Below, one piece after another: positions 34,741 to 44,167 of a DNA stretch of 64,000 bases (positions within the stretch are counted from its first letter, which is position 1; every line of letters begins with the position of its first letter). The notes under the pieces are model-generated. The model saw nothing but the letters and a program-made list of their open reading frames with translations. It did no database searches and had not been told where the DNA came from. The position numbers were made by a program, and so were the translations under genes. Source of the DNA: Streptomyces rubiginosohelvolus (GTDB lineage: Bacteria > Actinomycetota > Actinomycetes > Streptomycetales > Streptomycetaceae); NCBI RefSeq assembly GCF_014649875.1, contig NZ_BMTW01000001.1, positions 1,054,001 through 1,118,000 on the forward strand, read 5' to 3'.

Positions 34741-35070
34741 CTTTGCTTTGGACCAGTTCGGGTATCTCGTGCCAGATTCCTGGTCGTCCGCGGCTTCACG
34801 CCGGGCCAGCGCGAGTTGGTCGAGGCCAGCCGCGACCTCGCCCTGCCGCTCCAGGCGAGAAAGGCCAACAGAACGACGACCCGCATGCCCGCTTCCGACG
34901 TGGTGGCCCCTTCAGCACGCCTGCCTGTGGTCAGCTCCGCGGCCGACGGTGAGATCGTTCAGATCGACGCCCTCTCGACATGGTTCAGCCTCTTCCTGGG
35001 GGCCAAGAGGTCCATCCGCACCGCCGTAGACCATGACAATTGCATCCGGCTTCTGGTCTAGGTTTTGCCT
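34741..35070. other. Gap after att 2
   Basis: About 330 bp between the att-associated terminator and the HEAT-like gene. No gene can be supported; short open frames on both strands lack starts, binding sites or recognisable motifs. It may contain decayed sequence at the unit junction. Confidence 0.4.
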
Positions 35071-35817
35071 GTGAACCACAGCCGTTCCAACCTCGGCGCA
35101 CCCCGCGAGCCCTTCTTGCCGCCGTACCAGGTAGTCCTGTCGGAGACCGATTGGGGTTCGCTCGAGACGCCCTTCGGGAACGGTGAGGACCTTCCCGAGG
35201 TCCTCACACGACTGCTGACACCCGACCCCAAGGTTCAGGTCAACGCCCTGTCAGAGCTGGGTGAGATGGTCGGCCACCAGAACACGATCTACGAAGCCAC
35301 TGCCCCCGCCGCCATGTATGTCGCCGGCATCCTCACCCACCCGGCGGCTACGACCCCCCGGCCCTATCGCAACGTCCCCATTCGCGCGGCGCTGTTGAAC
35401 TGGCTGGCTTCCACGGCCTACGACGCCTCCGACGAAATTGTGGGCCGCACGGAGCAGTACTCCCCTGGATTCCTGGCCCCCGGCACTGTCGTGGCGTCCT
35501 TCCGAGACCTGCGCCCGATGCTCTATCGGGCGGTCTCGCCCTTCCTCCGAGACAGCCACGAGGACGTGCGTGAAGCCGCCGTTATCACCGCACTCATCCT
35601 TGCCGAGCACTCGGCGCTCGCCGGGCACCGCGATCACCTCGCCGTGCACGCGCGCGCCATCCTGGACACCAGCGGCGACGATCCCAACCGGCGTGTTGCC
35701 TGGAAGGCGCTCGAAACTTGGGGCCACGGCGCCCCCGATTTTGAGCCTTTGCTGGAGGAGTCCTGGGCCTGGGGGCCACACAGTGATGGCCCCAGCTATC
35801 TCGAACCGCCCTTCTGA
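35071..35817 (+). CDS. HEAT-repeat-like protein
   Basis: 248 residues from GTG at 35071 (a TTG two codons upstream is also possible). Paired helices recur through the protein, for example LPEVLTRLLTPDPKVQVNAL, IRAALLNWLASTAYDAS and FLRDSHEDVREAAVITALIL, and the D-x-x-x-x-V-R spacing is typical of HEAT repeats. No catalytic motif is visible. In streptomycetes such proteins are often found beside polymorphic toxins and can act as immunity proteins, but no toxin gene is left in this unit. Orphan immunity is an inference. Confidence 0.65.
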   Translation: MNHSRSNLGAPREPFLPPYQVVLSETDWGSLETPFGNGEDLPEVLTRLLTPDPKVQVNALSELGEMVGHQNTIYEATAPAAMYVAGILTHPAATTPRPYRNVPIRAALLNWLASTAYDASDEIVGRTEQYSPGFLAPGTVVASFRDLRPMLYRAVSPFLRDSHEDVREAAVITALILAEHSALAGHRDHLAVHARAILDTSGDDPNRRVAWKALETWGHGAPDFEPLLEESWAWGPHSDGPSYLEPPF

Positions 35818-35923
35818 CCGATACGCGCATGGTCGGCGGGCTCGTACTCCAGCACCGGAGACCGCACCCTCCGGTGGCGAAACCTTGACCGGAAGCATCG
35901 GTGCCACAAACCCAAGCCTGCGT

Positions 35924-35939
35924 GCATACTCCAGTATGC
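35924..35939 (+). promoter_or_regulatory. Operator palindrome of TA pair A
   Basis: GCATACT-CC-AGTATGC, a perfect 7-bp inverted repeat ending 7 bp before the antitoxin start. The same palindrome, with CA in the centre, precedes the second pair. Likely autoregulatory site of the RHH antitoxin. Confidence 0.8.
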
Positions 35940-35946
35940 TTGGCTT

Positions 35947-36195
35947 ATGTCCTCAACGACTCGCATCACCGTCACGCTTCCCAGCGATCAGGTGGCGGAG
36001 CTCCGCAAGCTCACGGACAACGTCTCCGGCTATGTAGCGGAAGCCGTGGCCCGCCAGATCCGGCACCAGCTTCTGGGCGACGATCTTCGCCGGCATGAAG
36101 AAGAGCACGGAGGCTTCAGCGACGAGGAGCTCGCCGAGGCCCACTCGAAGATCTTTGGCGCCACCGGCTCCTCCAAGGGCGCGGACGCCGCGTGA
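35947..36195 (+). CDS. Ribbon-helix-helix antitoxin (pair A)
   Basis: 82 residues. The ribbon strand RITVTLPSDQVAELRKLTD and following helices (VSGYVAEAVARQIRHQLL) form a CopG/Arc-type DNA-binding domain. The C-terminal half (DLRRHEEEHGGFSDEELAEA) is the charged toxin-wrapping tail. It overlaps the PIN toxin start by 4 bp (GTGA), which couples their translation. Binding to the adjacent palindrome should repress the pair. It differs from its copy at 43919 by only about eight residues. Confidence 0.88.
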   Translation: MSSTTRITVTLPSDQVAELRKLTDNVSGYVAEAVARQIRHQLLGDDLRRHEEEHGGFSDEELAEAHSKIFGATGSSKGADAA

Positions 36196-36593
36196 GCGAG
36201 CGCATCGAGACCGTCGTCCTGGACTCGGACGGGCTGTCCGCCTGGATCGCGCAGGAGCGCAAGCTCCTCGCCATGCTGCAGGTCTTCCACGACATGGGAG
36301 CCGACCTCGTGATCGGGGCGAACACCATCGTGGAAGTCAGCCACTCCCGCACCAACATGCCTCGCCTGAACTGGGCTCTGTCTCGCGTCAAAGTGGAGCC
36401 GGTCACCGAGCAGGCGGCCAAGGCGGCGGCGGAACTACTTAAAGGCGCCGGATTGCACGGCCACAAGTACGCCATCGACGCCACGGTCGCCGAGGTCGCG
36501 CTCCGCCAGCCGAATCCCGTCGCCCTGCTGACGTCCGACAGCGATGACATGACCAAGCTCTGCGGCAGCCAGGTCCGCATCATCCCGCTCTGA
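36192..36593 (+). CDS. PIN-domain toxin, VapC-like (pair A)
   Basis: 133 residues. The four acidic residues of the PIN active site are visible: D11 (VVLDSDGLS), E48 (NTIVEVSHS), D96 (YAIDATVAEVA) and D116/D118 (LLTSDSDDM). It is expected to be a Mg-dependent RNase held inactive by the antitoxin. The copy at 44164 differs at about seven positions, and a remnant of a third lies at 42505. The gene ends 160 bp before att 3. Confidence 0.88.
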   Translation: MSERIETVVLDSDGLSAWIAQERKLLAMLQVFHDMGADLVIGANTIVEVSHSRTNMPRLNWALSRVKVEPVTEQAAKAAAELLKGAGLHGHKYAIDATVAEVALRQPNPVALLTSDSDDMTKLCGSQVRIIPL

Positions 36594-36635
36594 CCAGCCG
36601 GCCCGCCCGGAGCACGCGTCGCACTGCCAGCTCTC

Positions 36636-36686
36636 GTGCCCCATCCGTGCCCAGCAGAGCGAACAGATACGGCTCTCAGAGACCGG
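36636..36686 (+). repeat. Arm-type repeat before att 3
   Basis: GTGCCC-N5-GTGCCC followed by the CAGCAGAGCG stretch shared with the other units; the later part is more diverged than in 34538 and 42696. Confidence 0.55.
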
Positions 36687-36752
36687 GAGCCGTCCACCTG
36701 CCCCATCCGAAATCGCAGGTCAGAGCCGCTGCAACAACCTAAGCACCGCTGA

Positions 36753-36797
36753 TTCCCAAGCTCAGAGCGCGAGTTCGGTTCTCGTCACCCGCTCCAC
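36753..36797 (+). repeat. att repeat 3
   Basis: 44 of 45 bp match the tRNA-Gly core; one A-to-G change lies in the T-loop part. Followed by a terminator-like hairpin (AAGGCCCAGGTC and its near complement). Confidence 0.88.
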
Positions 36798-37167
36798 GAC
36801 TAAGGCCCAGGTCATCGACCCGGGCCTTGTTTGTTGTCTGGACCTGAATAATTGTCGCGCACAAGATCCGCACCGTGTGGCACGCGACCCGGACAGGCCA
36901 CGACCGCGATGCTCTGGCAGCCGCCTTCCGCCGGGCCTCCCCCGCAGCCGCCCTGCGGAGAGTACGGACCCCCTTGCGCCGCCATGCCACCGCGCGCCTC
37001 GTCGTCTCGTAGCAAGAACTGGGCGCCAGACGTCATCGGTTTCACCTCGCAGCTGCCTCCCGCCCACGCACCAAGATGTAAACGATCTTGGTGGCACGGC
37101 CCGGAAATGAGATCCTGTTCGCATCTGCATTCAGTGAACGCCGATCTGTGCGGGGGGACTTCACACT
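36798..37167. other. Gap between att 3 and the Rhs gene
   Basis: 370 bp. The first 40 bp hold the att-associated hairpin. From 36853 to 37014 a plus-strand frame reads KIRTVWHATRTGHDRDALAAA and on to LRRHATARLVVS before a stop; it may be the tail of a lost gene, but there is no start and I do not call it. The rest should contain the Rhs promoter. Confidence 0.4.
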
Positions 37168-40100
37168 GTGGCTGTAACCGTGCCCGATTGGGCCGACACC
37201 ATGCTTGACCTCATCGGGATCAACTGGCCGAACGTCGACGAAGACGCGTACCGGGACATGGCCGACGCTCTCAGGGAGTTCGCCGACGATGTCGAGGACG
37301 ACGGTCACCTTGCCAACCAGCACGTGCAACGTCTGCTGTCCTCCGGCAGCGGTGAAGCACTCGACGCGCTCAACGGTCACTGGGGCAAGGTCAAGAACAA
37401 GCATGTGAAGGACCTGGCCAGTGGCGCTCGTACGATCGCCGGCGCGCTGGACAACGCGGCCACGGCGATCGAGGCCATGAAGTACGCGGCAATCGTCCAC
37501 CTGGGCGTACTCGCCGGCAAGGCGGGCATCTCCATGGCGTTGATACCGGTGACCGGCGGGCTCTCCATGCTCATCGGCGGGGCAGCCATCGCGGTCGCCC
37601 AGCAGGCCATTCGCCGGATCATCAAGGAGTGCATGGAGGAGGTCGTCGGATACATCGTCTCCGCTCTGACCGAGCCGGCCGTCGCCGCGTTGGAGAACAT
37701 GGCCGCGGATCTCGCTGTGCAGGTAGGCGCCAACATGCTCGGCCTCCAGGACGGCGTCGACATGAATCAGGTCGGCCAGTCGGGCAAGGAGGGCTTCAAG
37801 GAAGGGGTGGCGGGGGCCAAAGATTCCCTCCAGCTCGCTTCGGCCGATGGCCCCGGCCCCGCGCCCGGCAAGGGCGTGCACATCGAGCACGCGGAACACA
37901 CCCGCGCGGGCACCAAGCTCAACCTGGTCAGCGTCGACGTTCATGGCAAGACAGCGGGGAAGCTTTCCAAGGCCAGGACGCATCATGGACGAAGCAGGGG
38001 CAAAGACGACATCGCCGGTGCCCTGGACCCCGTGATCGACAAGGCCATGAAGGCGCTCGGCACGGCCAACAAGGCCATGGGCGACCACTTCGGCAAGACA
38101 CTCCCCAAAGCGGTCAAGGAGATCTCCGAGAACCAGAAGAAGATCGAACTGGACATCAAGGAGATGATGTCCAAGGGCGTGAAGGTGCGTAAGGGCGACA
38201 GAGAAGACGGGCCGCGCCCCGATGCGCCCCGGAACTCCGCCCGCACCAAGGCCGACGCACTGAAGAACGCCAAGGACGAGCCGCGCCGTAACGCGATCTC
38301 CCTGGAGAAGAAGACCTGCGAGAACGACCCGGTGGACGTCGCCACCGGCGAGATGACCCTGCCCCAGACCGATCTCGCCCTTCCCGGAGTCCTTCCCCTG
38401 GTCCTTCGCCGGACTCATCTCTCCGGCTATCGCTACGGCCAGTGGTTCGGCCGCAGCTGGGCTTCCACGCTGGACGAGCGGATCGAGCTGGACCCGCTCG
38501 GCGGGGGCGCGGTGTGGTCCCGGGAGGACGGTTCGCTCCTCGTCTATCCGCAGCTGCCCCTGGCCGAGGACGACGGCGGGGTACTCCCCGTGGAAGGCCC
38601 ACGGCTGCGCCTGCGGCACGGAGGCCAGAGCAACGGCGAAACCACCTATCTCGTCACCGACCCTCGTTCGGGTCTGACGCGCTCATTCCGCGGCGGCCCG
38701 TACAACGCGTCCCCCGCCTACTGGCTCAGGGAGATCGAGGACCGCAACCTCAATCGGATCGACTTCGCCCGCCTCGGGGACGGGAGTCCGACCGCCGTCG
38801 TCCACTCCGGGGGCTACCGGGTCGCCCTGGCCGTCGAGGACTCCCGCATACGTGAGCTGTCCTTGCGTACGCCGGACGGTCCCGTCACCGTCATGCGCTA
38901 CGGCTACGACCCTCTTGGCAACCTCGACGCCGTCATCAACTCGTCCGGTCTGCCGCTGCGTTTTACGTACGACCCGGACGACCGGATCACCTCGTGGACC
39001 GACCGTAACGACTCCACGTTCCGCTACGTGTACGACGATGCCGGCCGCGTGGTCCGCACGGTCGGCCCGGACGGCTATCTGTCGTCCACGTTCGCCTACG
39101 ACGTCCATTCGGAGACGGGCGACCGCGTCACTCGGTACACGGACTCCCTCGGCGCGACCAAGGTCCACCAGTTCAACGACCGGCTCCAGGCCGTCGCGGA
39201 GATCGACGCGCTGGGCGGCGTAACCCACCGTAGCTTCGACCGGTACGACAGGCTGCTGTCCCGGACCGACCCGCTCGGTCGTACCACGACGTACACCTAC
39301 GATGATCACGGAAACCCGGTCCGGGTCGAGCACCCCGACGGCACCGTCGCCCGGATCGAGTACAACGAGCTGAACCAGCTCGCCGCCGTCACCGGCCCCG
39401 ACGGCGCGACATCGCGGCAGGAGTACGACGACCGGGGCAACCCGACGCTCTTCACCCGACCGGACGAGTCCATAACCCGGCTCACCCATGGCCGCAAGGG
39501 AGAGCTCATCGGTGTCGACGACTCCCTGGGCGCGCTGGACCGGCTGCGCTGTGACGCGGCCGGTCTGCCGCTGGCGGTCCGCGGGCCGCTCGGTACGGTC
39601 ACCCGTTACGTCCGGGACGCGCTCGGACGCCCGGTGCGCATCACCGACCCCCAAGGCCGCACCACCGAGCTGGAGTGGACGGTCGAGGGCAAGCTCGCCC
39701 GCCGGACAGACCCCGACGGCTCGCGCCAGTCGTGGACGTACGACGGCGAGGGCAACTGCCTCGTGCACACCGACGCGGCGGGCGGCGAGACCCGCTTCGA
39801 GTACACCCACTTCGACCTGGTCTCCGCCCGCACCACACCGGCCGGCGCACGCCAGGAGTTCACCCACGACACCGAGCTGCGCCTGACCCGGGTCACCAAC
39901 CCCCAGGGTCTGACCTGGGACTACACCTACGACGCGGCAGGCCGTACCAGCGCGGAGACCGACTACGACGGACGCGCCCTCCGCTACTCCCACGACTCCT
40001 GCGGCCGACTCATCTCCCGTACGAACGGACTCGGCCAGACGGTCCGCTACGAACGCGACCTCGCGGGCCGGGTCACCGCCAAGGACGCCGACGGGAGCGT

Positions 40101-41988
40101 CACGCGCTTCGCCTACGACATCCGCGGCCGTCTGGCCTCGGCGACGGGCCCGGACAGCGAGCTGTCGTACGTACGGGACAGCTCGGGCAGGGTCCTGCGG
40201 GAGGTGTGCGACGGCCGCGAACTGGTCAACGCCTACGACGAGACCGGGCGGCGCACCCGTCGTGTCACCCCGTCCGGTGCCGTCAGCTCCTGGTCCTTCC
40301 CGGCCGGTCGCACCGCCGAGCTGACCGCCTCCGGCCACCGGCTGGGCTTCCACTTCGACGAGACGGGTCGCGAGACCGCCCGCCGGATCGGTGACGCGCT
40401 GACCGTCGACCTCGCGTACGACCCGGCGGGGCGCCTGATCGACCAGCTCGTCCGGACGACCGGTGACCGGGTTCTCCAGCGCCGCACGTACACGTACCGT
40501 CCCGACGGCCATCTCGCTTCGGCCGAAGAGTTGACCGGAGGCCGCAAGCGGCTGGAGGTGTCCGGTGACGGCCGGGTCACCGGCGTCACGGCGGAGAACT
40601 GGTCGGAGCGGTACGCGTACGACGAGGCCGGGAACCAGACCAGTGCCTCCTGGCCTGGCGCGGGCGACGCCTCCGGGCCGCGCGAGTACGCCGGAACGCG
40701 CATCACCCGCGCGGGCCGTGTCCGGTACGAGCACGACGCCCAGGGCCGGGTGATCCTGCGCCAGAGGACCCGCCTCTCCCGCAAGCCCGAGACCTGGCAC
40801 TACGGCTGGGACGCGGAGGACCGTCTGGTCTTGGTCACCACCCCGGACGGTACGCGCTGGCGCTACCTCTACGACGCCCTGGGGCGGCGCTCGGCCAAGC
40901 AGCGCCTGGCCGAGGACAGGGCGACGGTGGTCGAGGAGGTGACCTTCACCTGGGACGGCGACACCCTCTGCGAACAGACCACTTCCACGACGGGCTCCCC
41001 GGATTCCGTCGCCCTCACCTGGGACCACGACGGCGTGAAGCCGGTGACTCAGGTGGAACGCCGGCTCGTGGACCAGGCGGAAGTCGACAGCCGCTTCTTC
41101 TCGATCATCACCGACCTCATCGGCACGCCTCGTGAACTGGTCAATGAGCAGGGCGAGGTGGCGTGGCGCACCCGTTCCGCCCTGTGGGGAGCCACTTCGT
41201 GGAATCGCGACGCCGACGCGTACACCCCTCTGCGCTTCCCCGGCCAGTACTTCGACCCGGAATCGGGGCTCCACTACAACCGCCACCGCCACTACGACCC
41301 CGAGTCGGGCCGCTATCTCTCGCCCGACCCGCTCGGTCTGATCCCGGCCCCGAACGCGGTCACCTACGTCGACGACCCCACGCGGTTGATCGACCCGCTG
41401 GGTCTTGCGGCGTGCCCGCACCGGAGCGGGGAGCACAAGCACAGCGTGGTGCTGGGCGTCAACCGTCCTGGTGGACATTCCAACAGCCTCGCCGAGCACC
41501 TGCGCAATAATAATGACCCTGGCGCGCACACATACAATGACAGCACATACGGTGATGAGGAGCCCGGTGGTCCCGTATGGATGACCAACGTCGCCGCCGC
41601 CGTGAACGACCGAGGGACAACACTGTCCATAACCTTGGACGGAATGCCGAATCGAGCCGGAGAAACTGGGAACTGGAATACACCGGAAACTATCATCGAA
41701 GCTTTCAGAGTAGCCGTGGAGCGCGGTGACAATTTCGGCCTGGGGAACAGGGATCGCTGGCCCGACGCAGGTAATGGAACCGCATGGGAGATGAGCGTGG
41801 TTGCCCGCGCGGTTCGGGCCTACGAGACAGACGTGGCCGATGGCTACGCCAACCCGGACGGACGCCCGTGGGAAGAGATTTCCTGGTATTCGGGCAACGA
41901 GAAAATCGACATCAACGATAAACCAGATATCATGGAACTGAATCCCGAGTACCTCAGACTCAAGAGAGAACAGGCGAATGGCAGCTGA
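37168..41988 (+). CDS. Rhs/YD-repeat polymorphic toxin 1
   Basis: 1606 residues from GTG with RBS GGGGGA. At 1-110 is a WXG100-like helical segment (HWGKVKNKHVKDLASGARTI), then a hydrophobic stretch at about 108-150 and a charged linker. DUF6531 begins at about 388 (NDPVDVATGEMTLPQTDLAL), and many YD repeats such as YTYDDHGNPVRVEHPDGT form the shell. The Rhs core is at about 1316-1410, ending RYLSPDPLGLIPAPN and DPLGL. The variable tip (about 1411-1606) starts HSVVLGVNRPGGHSNSLAEH and resembles, from memory, the polymorphic toxin type 27 domain. Export is probably by type VII-like secretion. It overlaps its likely immunity gene by 11 bp. Confidence 0.88.
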   Translation: MAVTVPDWADTMLDLIGINWPNVDEDAYRDMADALREFADDVEDDGHLANQHVQRLLSSGSGEALDALNGHWGKVKNKHVKDLASGARTIAGALDNAATAIEAMKYAAIVHLGVLAGKAGISMALIPVTGGLSMLIGGAAIAVAQQAIRRIIKECMEEVVGYIVSALTEPAVAALENMAADLAVQVGANMLGLQDGVDMNQVGQSGKEGFKEGVAGAKDSLQLASADGPGPAPGKGVHIEHAEHTRAGTKLNLVSVDVHGKTAGKLSKARTHHGRSRGKDDIAGALDPVIDKAMKALGTANKAMGDHFGKTLPKAVKEISENQKKIELDIKEMMSKGVKVRKGDREDGPRPDAPRNSARTKADALKNAKDEPRRNAISLEKKTCENDPVDVATGEMTLPQTDLALPGVLPLVLRRTHLSGYRYGQWFGRSWASTLDERIELDPLGGGAVWSREDGSLLVYPQLPLAEDDGGVLPVEGPRLRLRHGGQSNGETTYLVTDPRSGLTRSFRGGPYNASPAYWLREIEDRNLNRIDFARLGDGSPTAVVHSGGYRVALAVEDSRIRELSLRTPDGPVTVMRYGYDPLGNLDAVINSSGLPLRFTYDPDDRITSWTDRNDSTFRYVYDDAGRVVRTVGPDGYLSSTFAYDVHSETGDRVTRYTDSLGATKVHQFNDRLQAVAEIDALGGVTHRSFDRYDRLLSRTDPLGRTTTYTYDDHGNPVRVEHPDGTVARIEYNELNQLAAVTGPDGATSRQEYDDRGNPTLFTRPDESITRLTHGRKGELIGVDDSLGALDRLRCDAAGLPLAVRGPLGTVTRYVRDALGRPVRITDPQGRTTELEWTVEGKLARRTDPDGSRQSWTYDGEGNCLVHTDAAGGETRFEYTHFDLVSARTTPAGARQEFTHDTELRLTRVTNPQGLTWDYTYDAAGRTSAETDYDGRALRYSHDSCGRLISRTNGLGQTVRYERDLAGRVTAKDADGSVTRFAYDIRGRLASATGPDSELSYVRDSSGRVLREVCDGRELVNAYDETGRRTRRVTPSGAVSSWSFPAGRTAELTASGHRLGFHFDETGRETARRIGDALTVDLAYDPAGRLIDQLVRTTGDRVLQRRTYTYRPDGHLASAEELTGGRKRLEVSGDGRVTGVTAENWSERYAYDEAGNQTSASWPGAGDASGPREYAGTRITRAGRVRYEHDAQGRVILRQRTRLSRKPETWHYGWDAEDRLVLVTTPDGTRWRYLYDALGRRSAKQRLAEDRATVVEEVTFTWDGDTLCEQTTSTTGSPDSVALTWDHDGVKPVTQVERRLVDQAEVDSRFFSIITDLIGTPRELVNEQGEVAWRTRSALWGATSWNRDADAYTPLRFPGQYFDPESGLHYNRHRHYDPESGRYLSPDPLGLIPAPNAVTYVDDPTRLIDPLGLAACPHRSGEHKHSVVLGVNRPGGHSNSLAEHLRNNNDPGAHTYNDSTYGDEEPGGPVWMTNVAAAVNDRGTTLSITLDGMPNRAGETGNWNTPETIIEAFRVAVERGDNFGLGNRDRWPDAGNGTAWEMSVVARAVRAYETDVADGYANPDGRPWEEISWYSGNEKIDINDKPDIMELNPEYLRLKREQANGS

Positions 41989-42361
41989 GATTGATGCCGG
42001 CATCCCCGGTTCGGTCACAAAGGAGTGGCAAAGCGTCCTGTCCGAATCATCCGGCGTGATCGATCCGAACCTTTCACGGGCCGCCCATGCGAATCCGAAA
42101 CTGCGTTCACTTTTTCCGCTCATCAGTCACGGATCTCTTCAGTTCAGTCGCTGCACACGGTATCCATGGTCCCGAGACGTCCCCTCCCTCTTCAGGCGAC
42201 GCGACGGGCGCTTCTCCGTCATTCGCCTGTGGGAGACAGGTGAGTCCGGCCTCCGTGAGGTAGGCGTGGCGGACACCGCGTCAGAGGCAGTCGCGCTCCT
42301 TTCCGCAAGCCTGCCCGAAGACTGGGGACCTGCGATCGAGGGGACGGCCGACGATCTGTAG
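41978..42361 (+). CDS. DUF6193-like protein, probable immunity protein of Rhs 1
   Basis: 127 residues. The core LRSLFPLISHGSLQFSRCTR followed by YPWSRD matches a small-protein family I know as DUF6193. It begins inside the last codons of the Rhs toxin gene (11-bp overlap), the usual arrangement of toxin and immunity. A paralogue at 51617 has the same core and the same C-terminal GPAIEGTADDL element. The immunity role is inferred from position. Confidence 0.75.
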   Translation: MAAEIDAGIPGSVTKEWQSVLSESSGVIDPNLSRAAHANPKLRSLFPLISHGSLQFSRCTRYPWSRDVPSLFRRRDGRFSVIRLWETGESGLREVGVADTASEAVALLSASLPEDWGPAIEGTADDL

Positions 42362-42504
42362 CACCGGCCCCTACAGGGGGCGGGCACCCATTTGGCCCCG
42401 ACGACCTGTGGGGCCCGGACAACTCTCCGCGACGAGGCCGAGCACATCAGGGGCATGCAGCCAGGCCCTTCGCGTGGCTGCCGTGGCCTCAAGTTGTCCA
42501 TGGA

Positions 42505-42640
42505 GGACCATAAGGACGCCATCGACGCCACGGTGGCCGAGGTCGCCCTGCGCCGGCCCAACCCCGTCGCCCTCCTGACCACCGATAAAGACGACATCAC
42601 CAAGCTCTGCGGAAACCAGGTACGCGCCATCCCTCTCTGA
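42505..42640 (+). pseudogene. C-terminal remnant of a PIN toxin gene
   Basis: From the HKDAIDATVAEVALRRPNPV segment to the stop it is colinear with residues 91-133 of the two intact PIN toxins (…KLCGNQVRAIPL). The first 90 codons and any antitoxin gene are gone. It ends 183 bp before att 4, so unit B once carried the same TA cassette at its right end. Confidence 0.85.
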
Positions 42641-42695
42641 CGCGCAGACCCGCCCCGAGCTCGCCCCTGACAGAGTCCGCCGCACCGCTACCCCC

Positions 42696-42759
42696 GTGCC
42701 CCATCCGTGCCCAGCAGAGCGGACAACAGCGGCCAGGTACGGCCTCCAGAGACCATGGC
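42696..42759 (+). repeat. Arm-type repeat before att 4
   Basis: Very close to the copy at 34538, with GTGCCC-N5-GTGCCC at the start and CCAGAGACCATGGC at the end. Confidence 0.6.
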
Positions 42760-42822
42760 AATCCAAGCTTCCTCGCAGGAAAGTGCAGTCCAGAGCCCTT
42801 CCAAAGGTTCAAGCACCGCCGA

Positions 42823-42867
42823 TTCCCAAGCTCAGAGCGCGAGTTCGATTCTCGTCACCCGCTCCAC
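42823..42867 (+). repeat. att repeat 4
   Basis: Exact 45-bp match to the tRNA-Gly core. The next bases (ATG, then GAGAGCCCCAGGCC) also follow the tRNA flank closely, so this copy is the best preserved outside the tRNA. Confidence 0.93.
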
Positions 42868-43060
42868 ATGAGAGCCCCAGGCCAGCGGTCCGGGGTTTTC
42901 TGTTGTCCGGACCAGTTCAGGGGTCCGGCACCAGAGGGCCCTGCCTCCGTCCCGCTTCGCCCGGCCGTCGGACGCGCTCGGTGTGCATCAAGCGGGGCAA
43001 AAAGGCCGGCACGCGGCTGAGGGGTCCGGCTCCGCGGCCCCCACCAACCTCGGCTGTACC

Positions 43061-43489
43061 GTGTCCGCCGTGGCGGAGGAGAACGAATGGGGGCTGCGGC
43101 CACTCGGGCCAAGCGAGGTCAACCGCCTCCGAGGGCTCGCCGCAGCAGTTGCGGCGGACCTGGCCCGATCCGGGCTCGTCATATCCGGCCAGCAGAATCA
43201 GTGCCGGGAGAATTCGGCCGGCGGCCTGAGAGTCGAAGTGGATGAATTCGACGACGCCGCAGGCGGCATCTGGCTCCACTGGGAGGTACACCCTTCCCTC
43301 CGGAAAGCGACGAGCGAGGCTCTCCGGGGACAACGGTTCGATGACCCGGTGATCACATCCGCGGGCCGCATTCACGAGCGGATGGCATCGACGATCCTCT
43401 GCATGCTGGGGGCACTTGGATACGTCGCGGAGCCAAGCGATGACGACTATCGACCCTTTGCGATCAAGGTGCTCTCGGCCTCCACCTGA
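43061..43489 (+). CDS. Small hypothetical protein in unit C
   Basis: About 142 residues from GTG at 43061; a GTG at 43070 or a start near 42983 is possible. Not recognised. It has a helical N-terminus (EVNRLRGLAAAVAADLARSG), a beta-rich middle (GLRVEVDEFDDAAGGIWLHW) and a helical end (RIHERMASTILCMLGALGYV). Size, acidity and setting beside polymorphic toxins fit an immunity-type protein, but this is a guess. It is the only gene in the short unit between att 4 and att 5. Confidence 0.55.
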   Translation: MSAVAEENEWGLRPLGPSEVNRLRGLAAAVAADLARSGLVISGQQNQCRENSAGGLRVEVDEFDDAAGGIWLHWEVHPSLRKATSEALRGQRFDDPVITSAGRIHERMASTILCMLGALGYVAEPSDDDYRPFAIKVLSAST

Positions 43490-43683
43490 GCAACTACCGT
43501 ACCCCTGGGCAACGCACACCCCCTGCCAAATCTCCCCATGCCACCGCGCAGGAAGCCGTGCCAGAACGTGCCGGGAGGAGCGGCAAACAGCGGTCACCAA
43601 AGGAACGGACACCAGTCAGGACCTCACCATCGGAGCACATTTCAGCAGGTCGGAGCCCATGCGAATGGTCGAAGGCCGGGTGA

Positions 43684-43728
43684 TTCCCAAGCTGAGAGCG
43701 CCATTTCGATTCTCGTCACCCGCTCCAC
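43684..43728 (+). repeat. att repeat 5 (degenerate)
   Basis: 42 of 45 bp match the core, with changes in the variable-loop and T-stem part (CTGAGAGCGCCAT in place of CTCAGAGCGCGAG). A decayed GTGCC arm-like sequence lies near 43558. Confidence 0.8.
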
Positions 43729-43894
43729 GACGAAGGCGCCCTGGTCAATGACTCGGGCCTTTTGCTTGCCGTCCACCGGCACCGGCTCGTGGCGTCACTC
43801 GCCAGGGACAGCCTGTGAGTGATCGCGCCCATGTCACCCGGAACCTGCGACCGCTGGCGTCAAGGCTGGGGGCCAGAAACCCGAGCCAGCGTAT

Positions 43895-43910
43895 GCATAC
43901 TCAAGTATGC
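43895..43910 (+). promoter_or_regulatory. Operator palindrome of TA pair D
   Basis: GCATACT-CA-AGTATGC, a perfect 7-bp inverted repeat ending 8 bp before the antitoxin start; same as the site at 35924 except for the spacer. Confidence 0.8.
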
Positions 43911-43918
43911 TTGGACTT

Positions 43919-44167
43919 ATGTCCTCAACGACTCGCATCACCGTCACGCTCCCCAGCGACCAGGTGGCGGAGCTCCGCAAGCTCACGGACAACGTCTCCG
44001 GCTACGTGGCGGAGGCCGTAGCCCGTCAGATCCGGCACCAGCTCCTGGGCGAGGACCTTCGCCGTCACGAGGAGGAGCACGGGCCGTTTAGCGATGAGGA
44101 GCTCGCCGAAGCCCGCGTGAAGATCTTCGGCTCCGCCGGCACCTCCACGGGCGCCGATGCCGCGTGA
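43919..44167 (+). CDS. Ribbon-helix-helix antitoxin (pair D)
   Basis: 82 residues, nearly the same as the antitoxin at 35947; the first 44 residues are identical and changes cluster in the toxin-contacting tail. ATG at 43919 is chosen over an in-frame ATG at 43907 because it matches the first copy, while the earlier start would overlap the operator. Coupled to the toxin by a GTGA overlap. Confidence 0.88.
   Translation: MSSTTRITVTLPSDQVAELRKLTDNVSGYVAEAVARQIRHQLLGEDLRRHEEEHGPFSDEELAEARVKIFGSAGTSTGADAA

Noticed and set aside
34741-35061. Coding frames on both strands after att 2
   Set aside because: Neither has a start with a binding site or a recognisable motif, and each is joined to att or tRNA-derived sequence.
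38683-42123. Long minus-strand open frame opposite the first Rhs gene
   Set aside because: Same artefact of GC-rich YD repeats; the plus-strand protein has complete domain structure.
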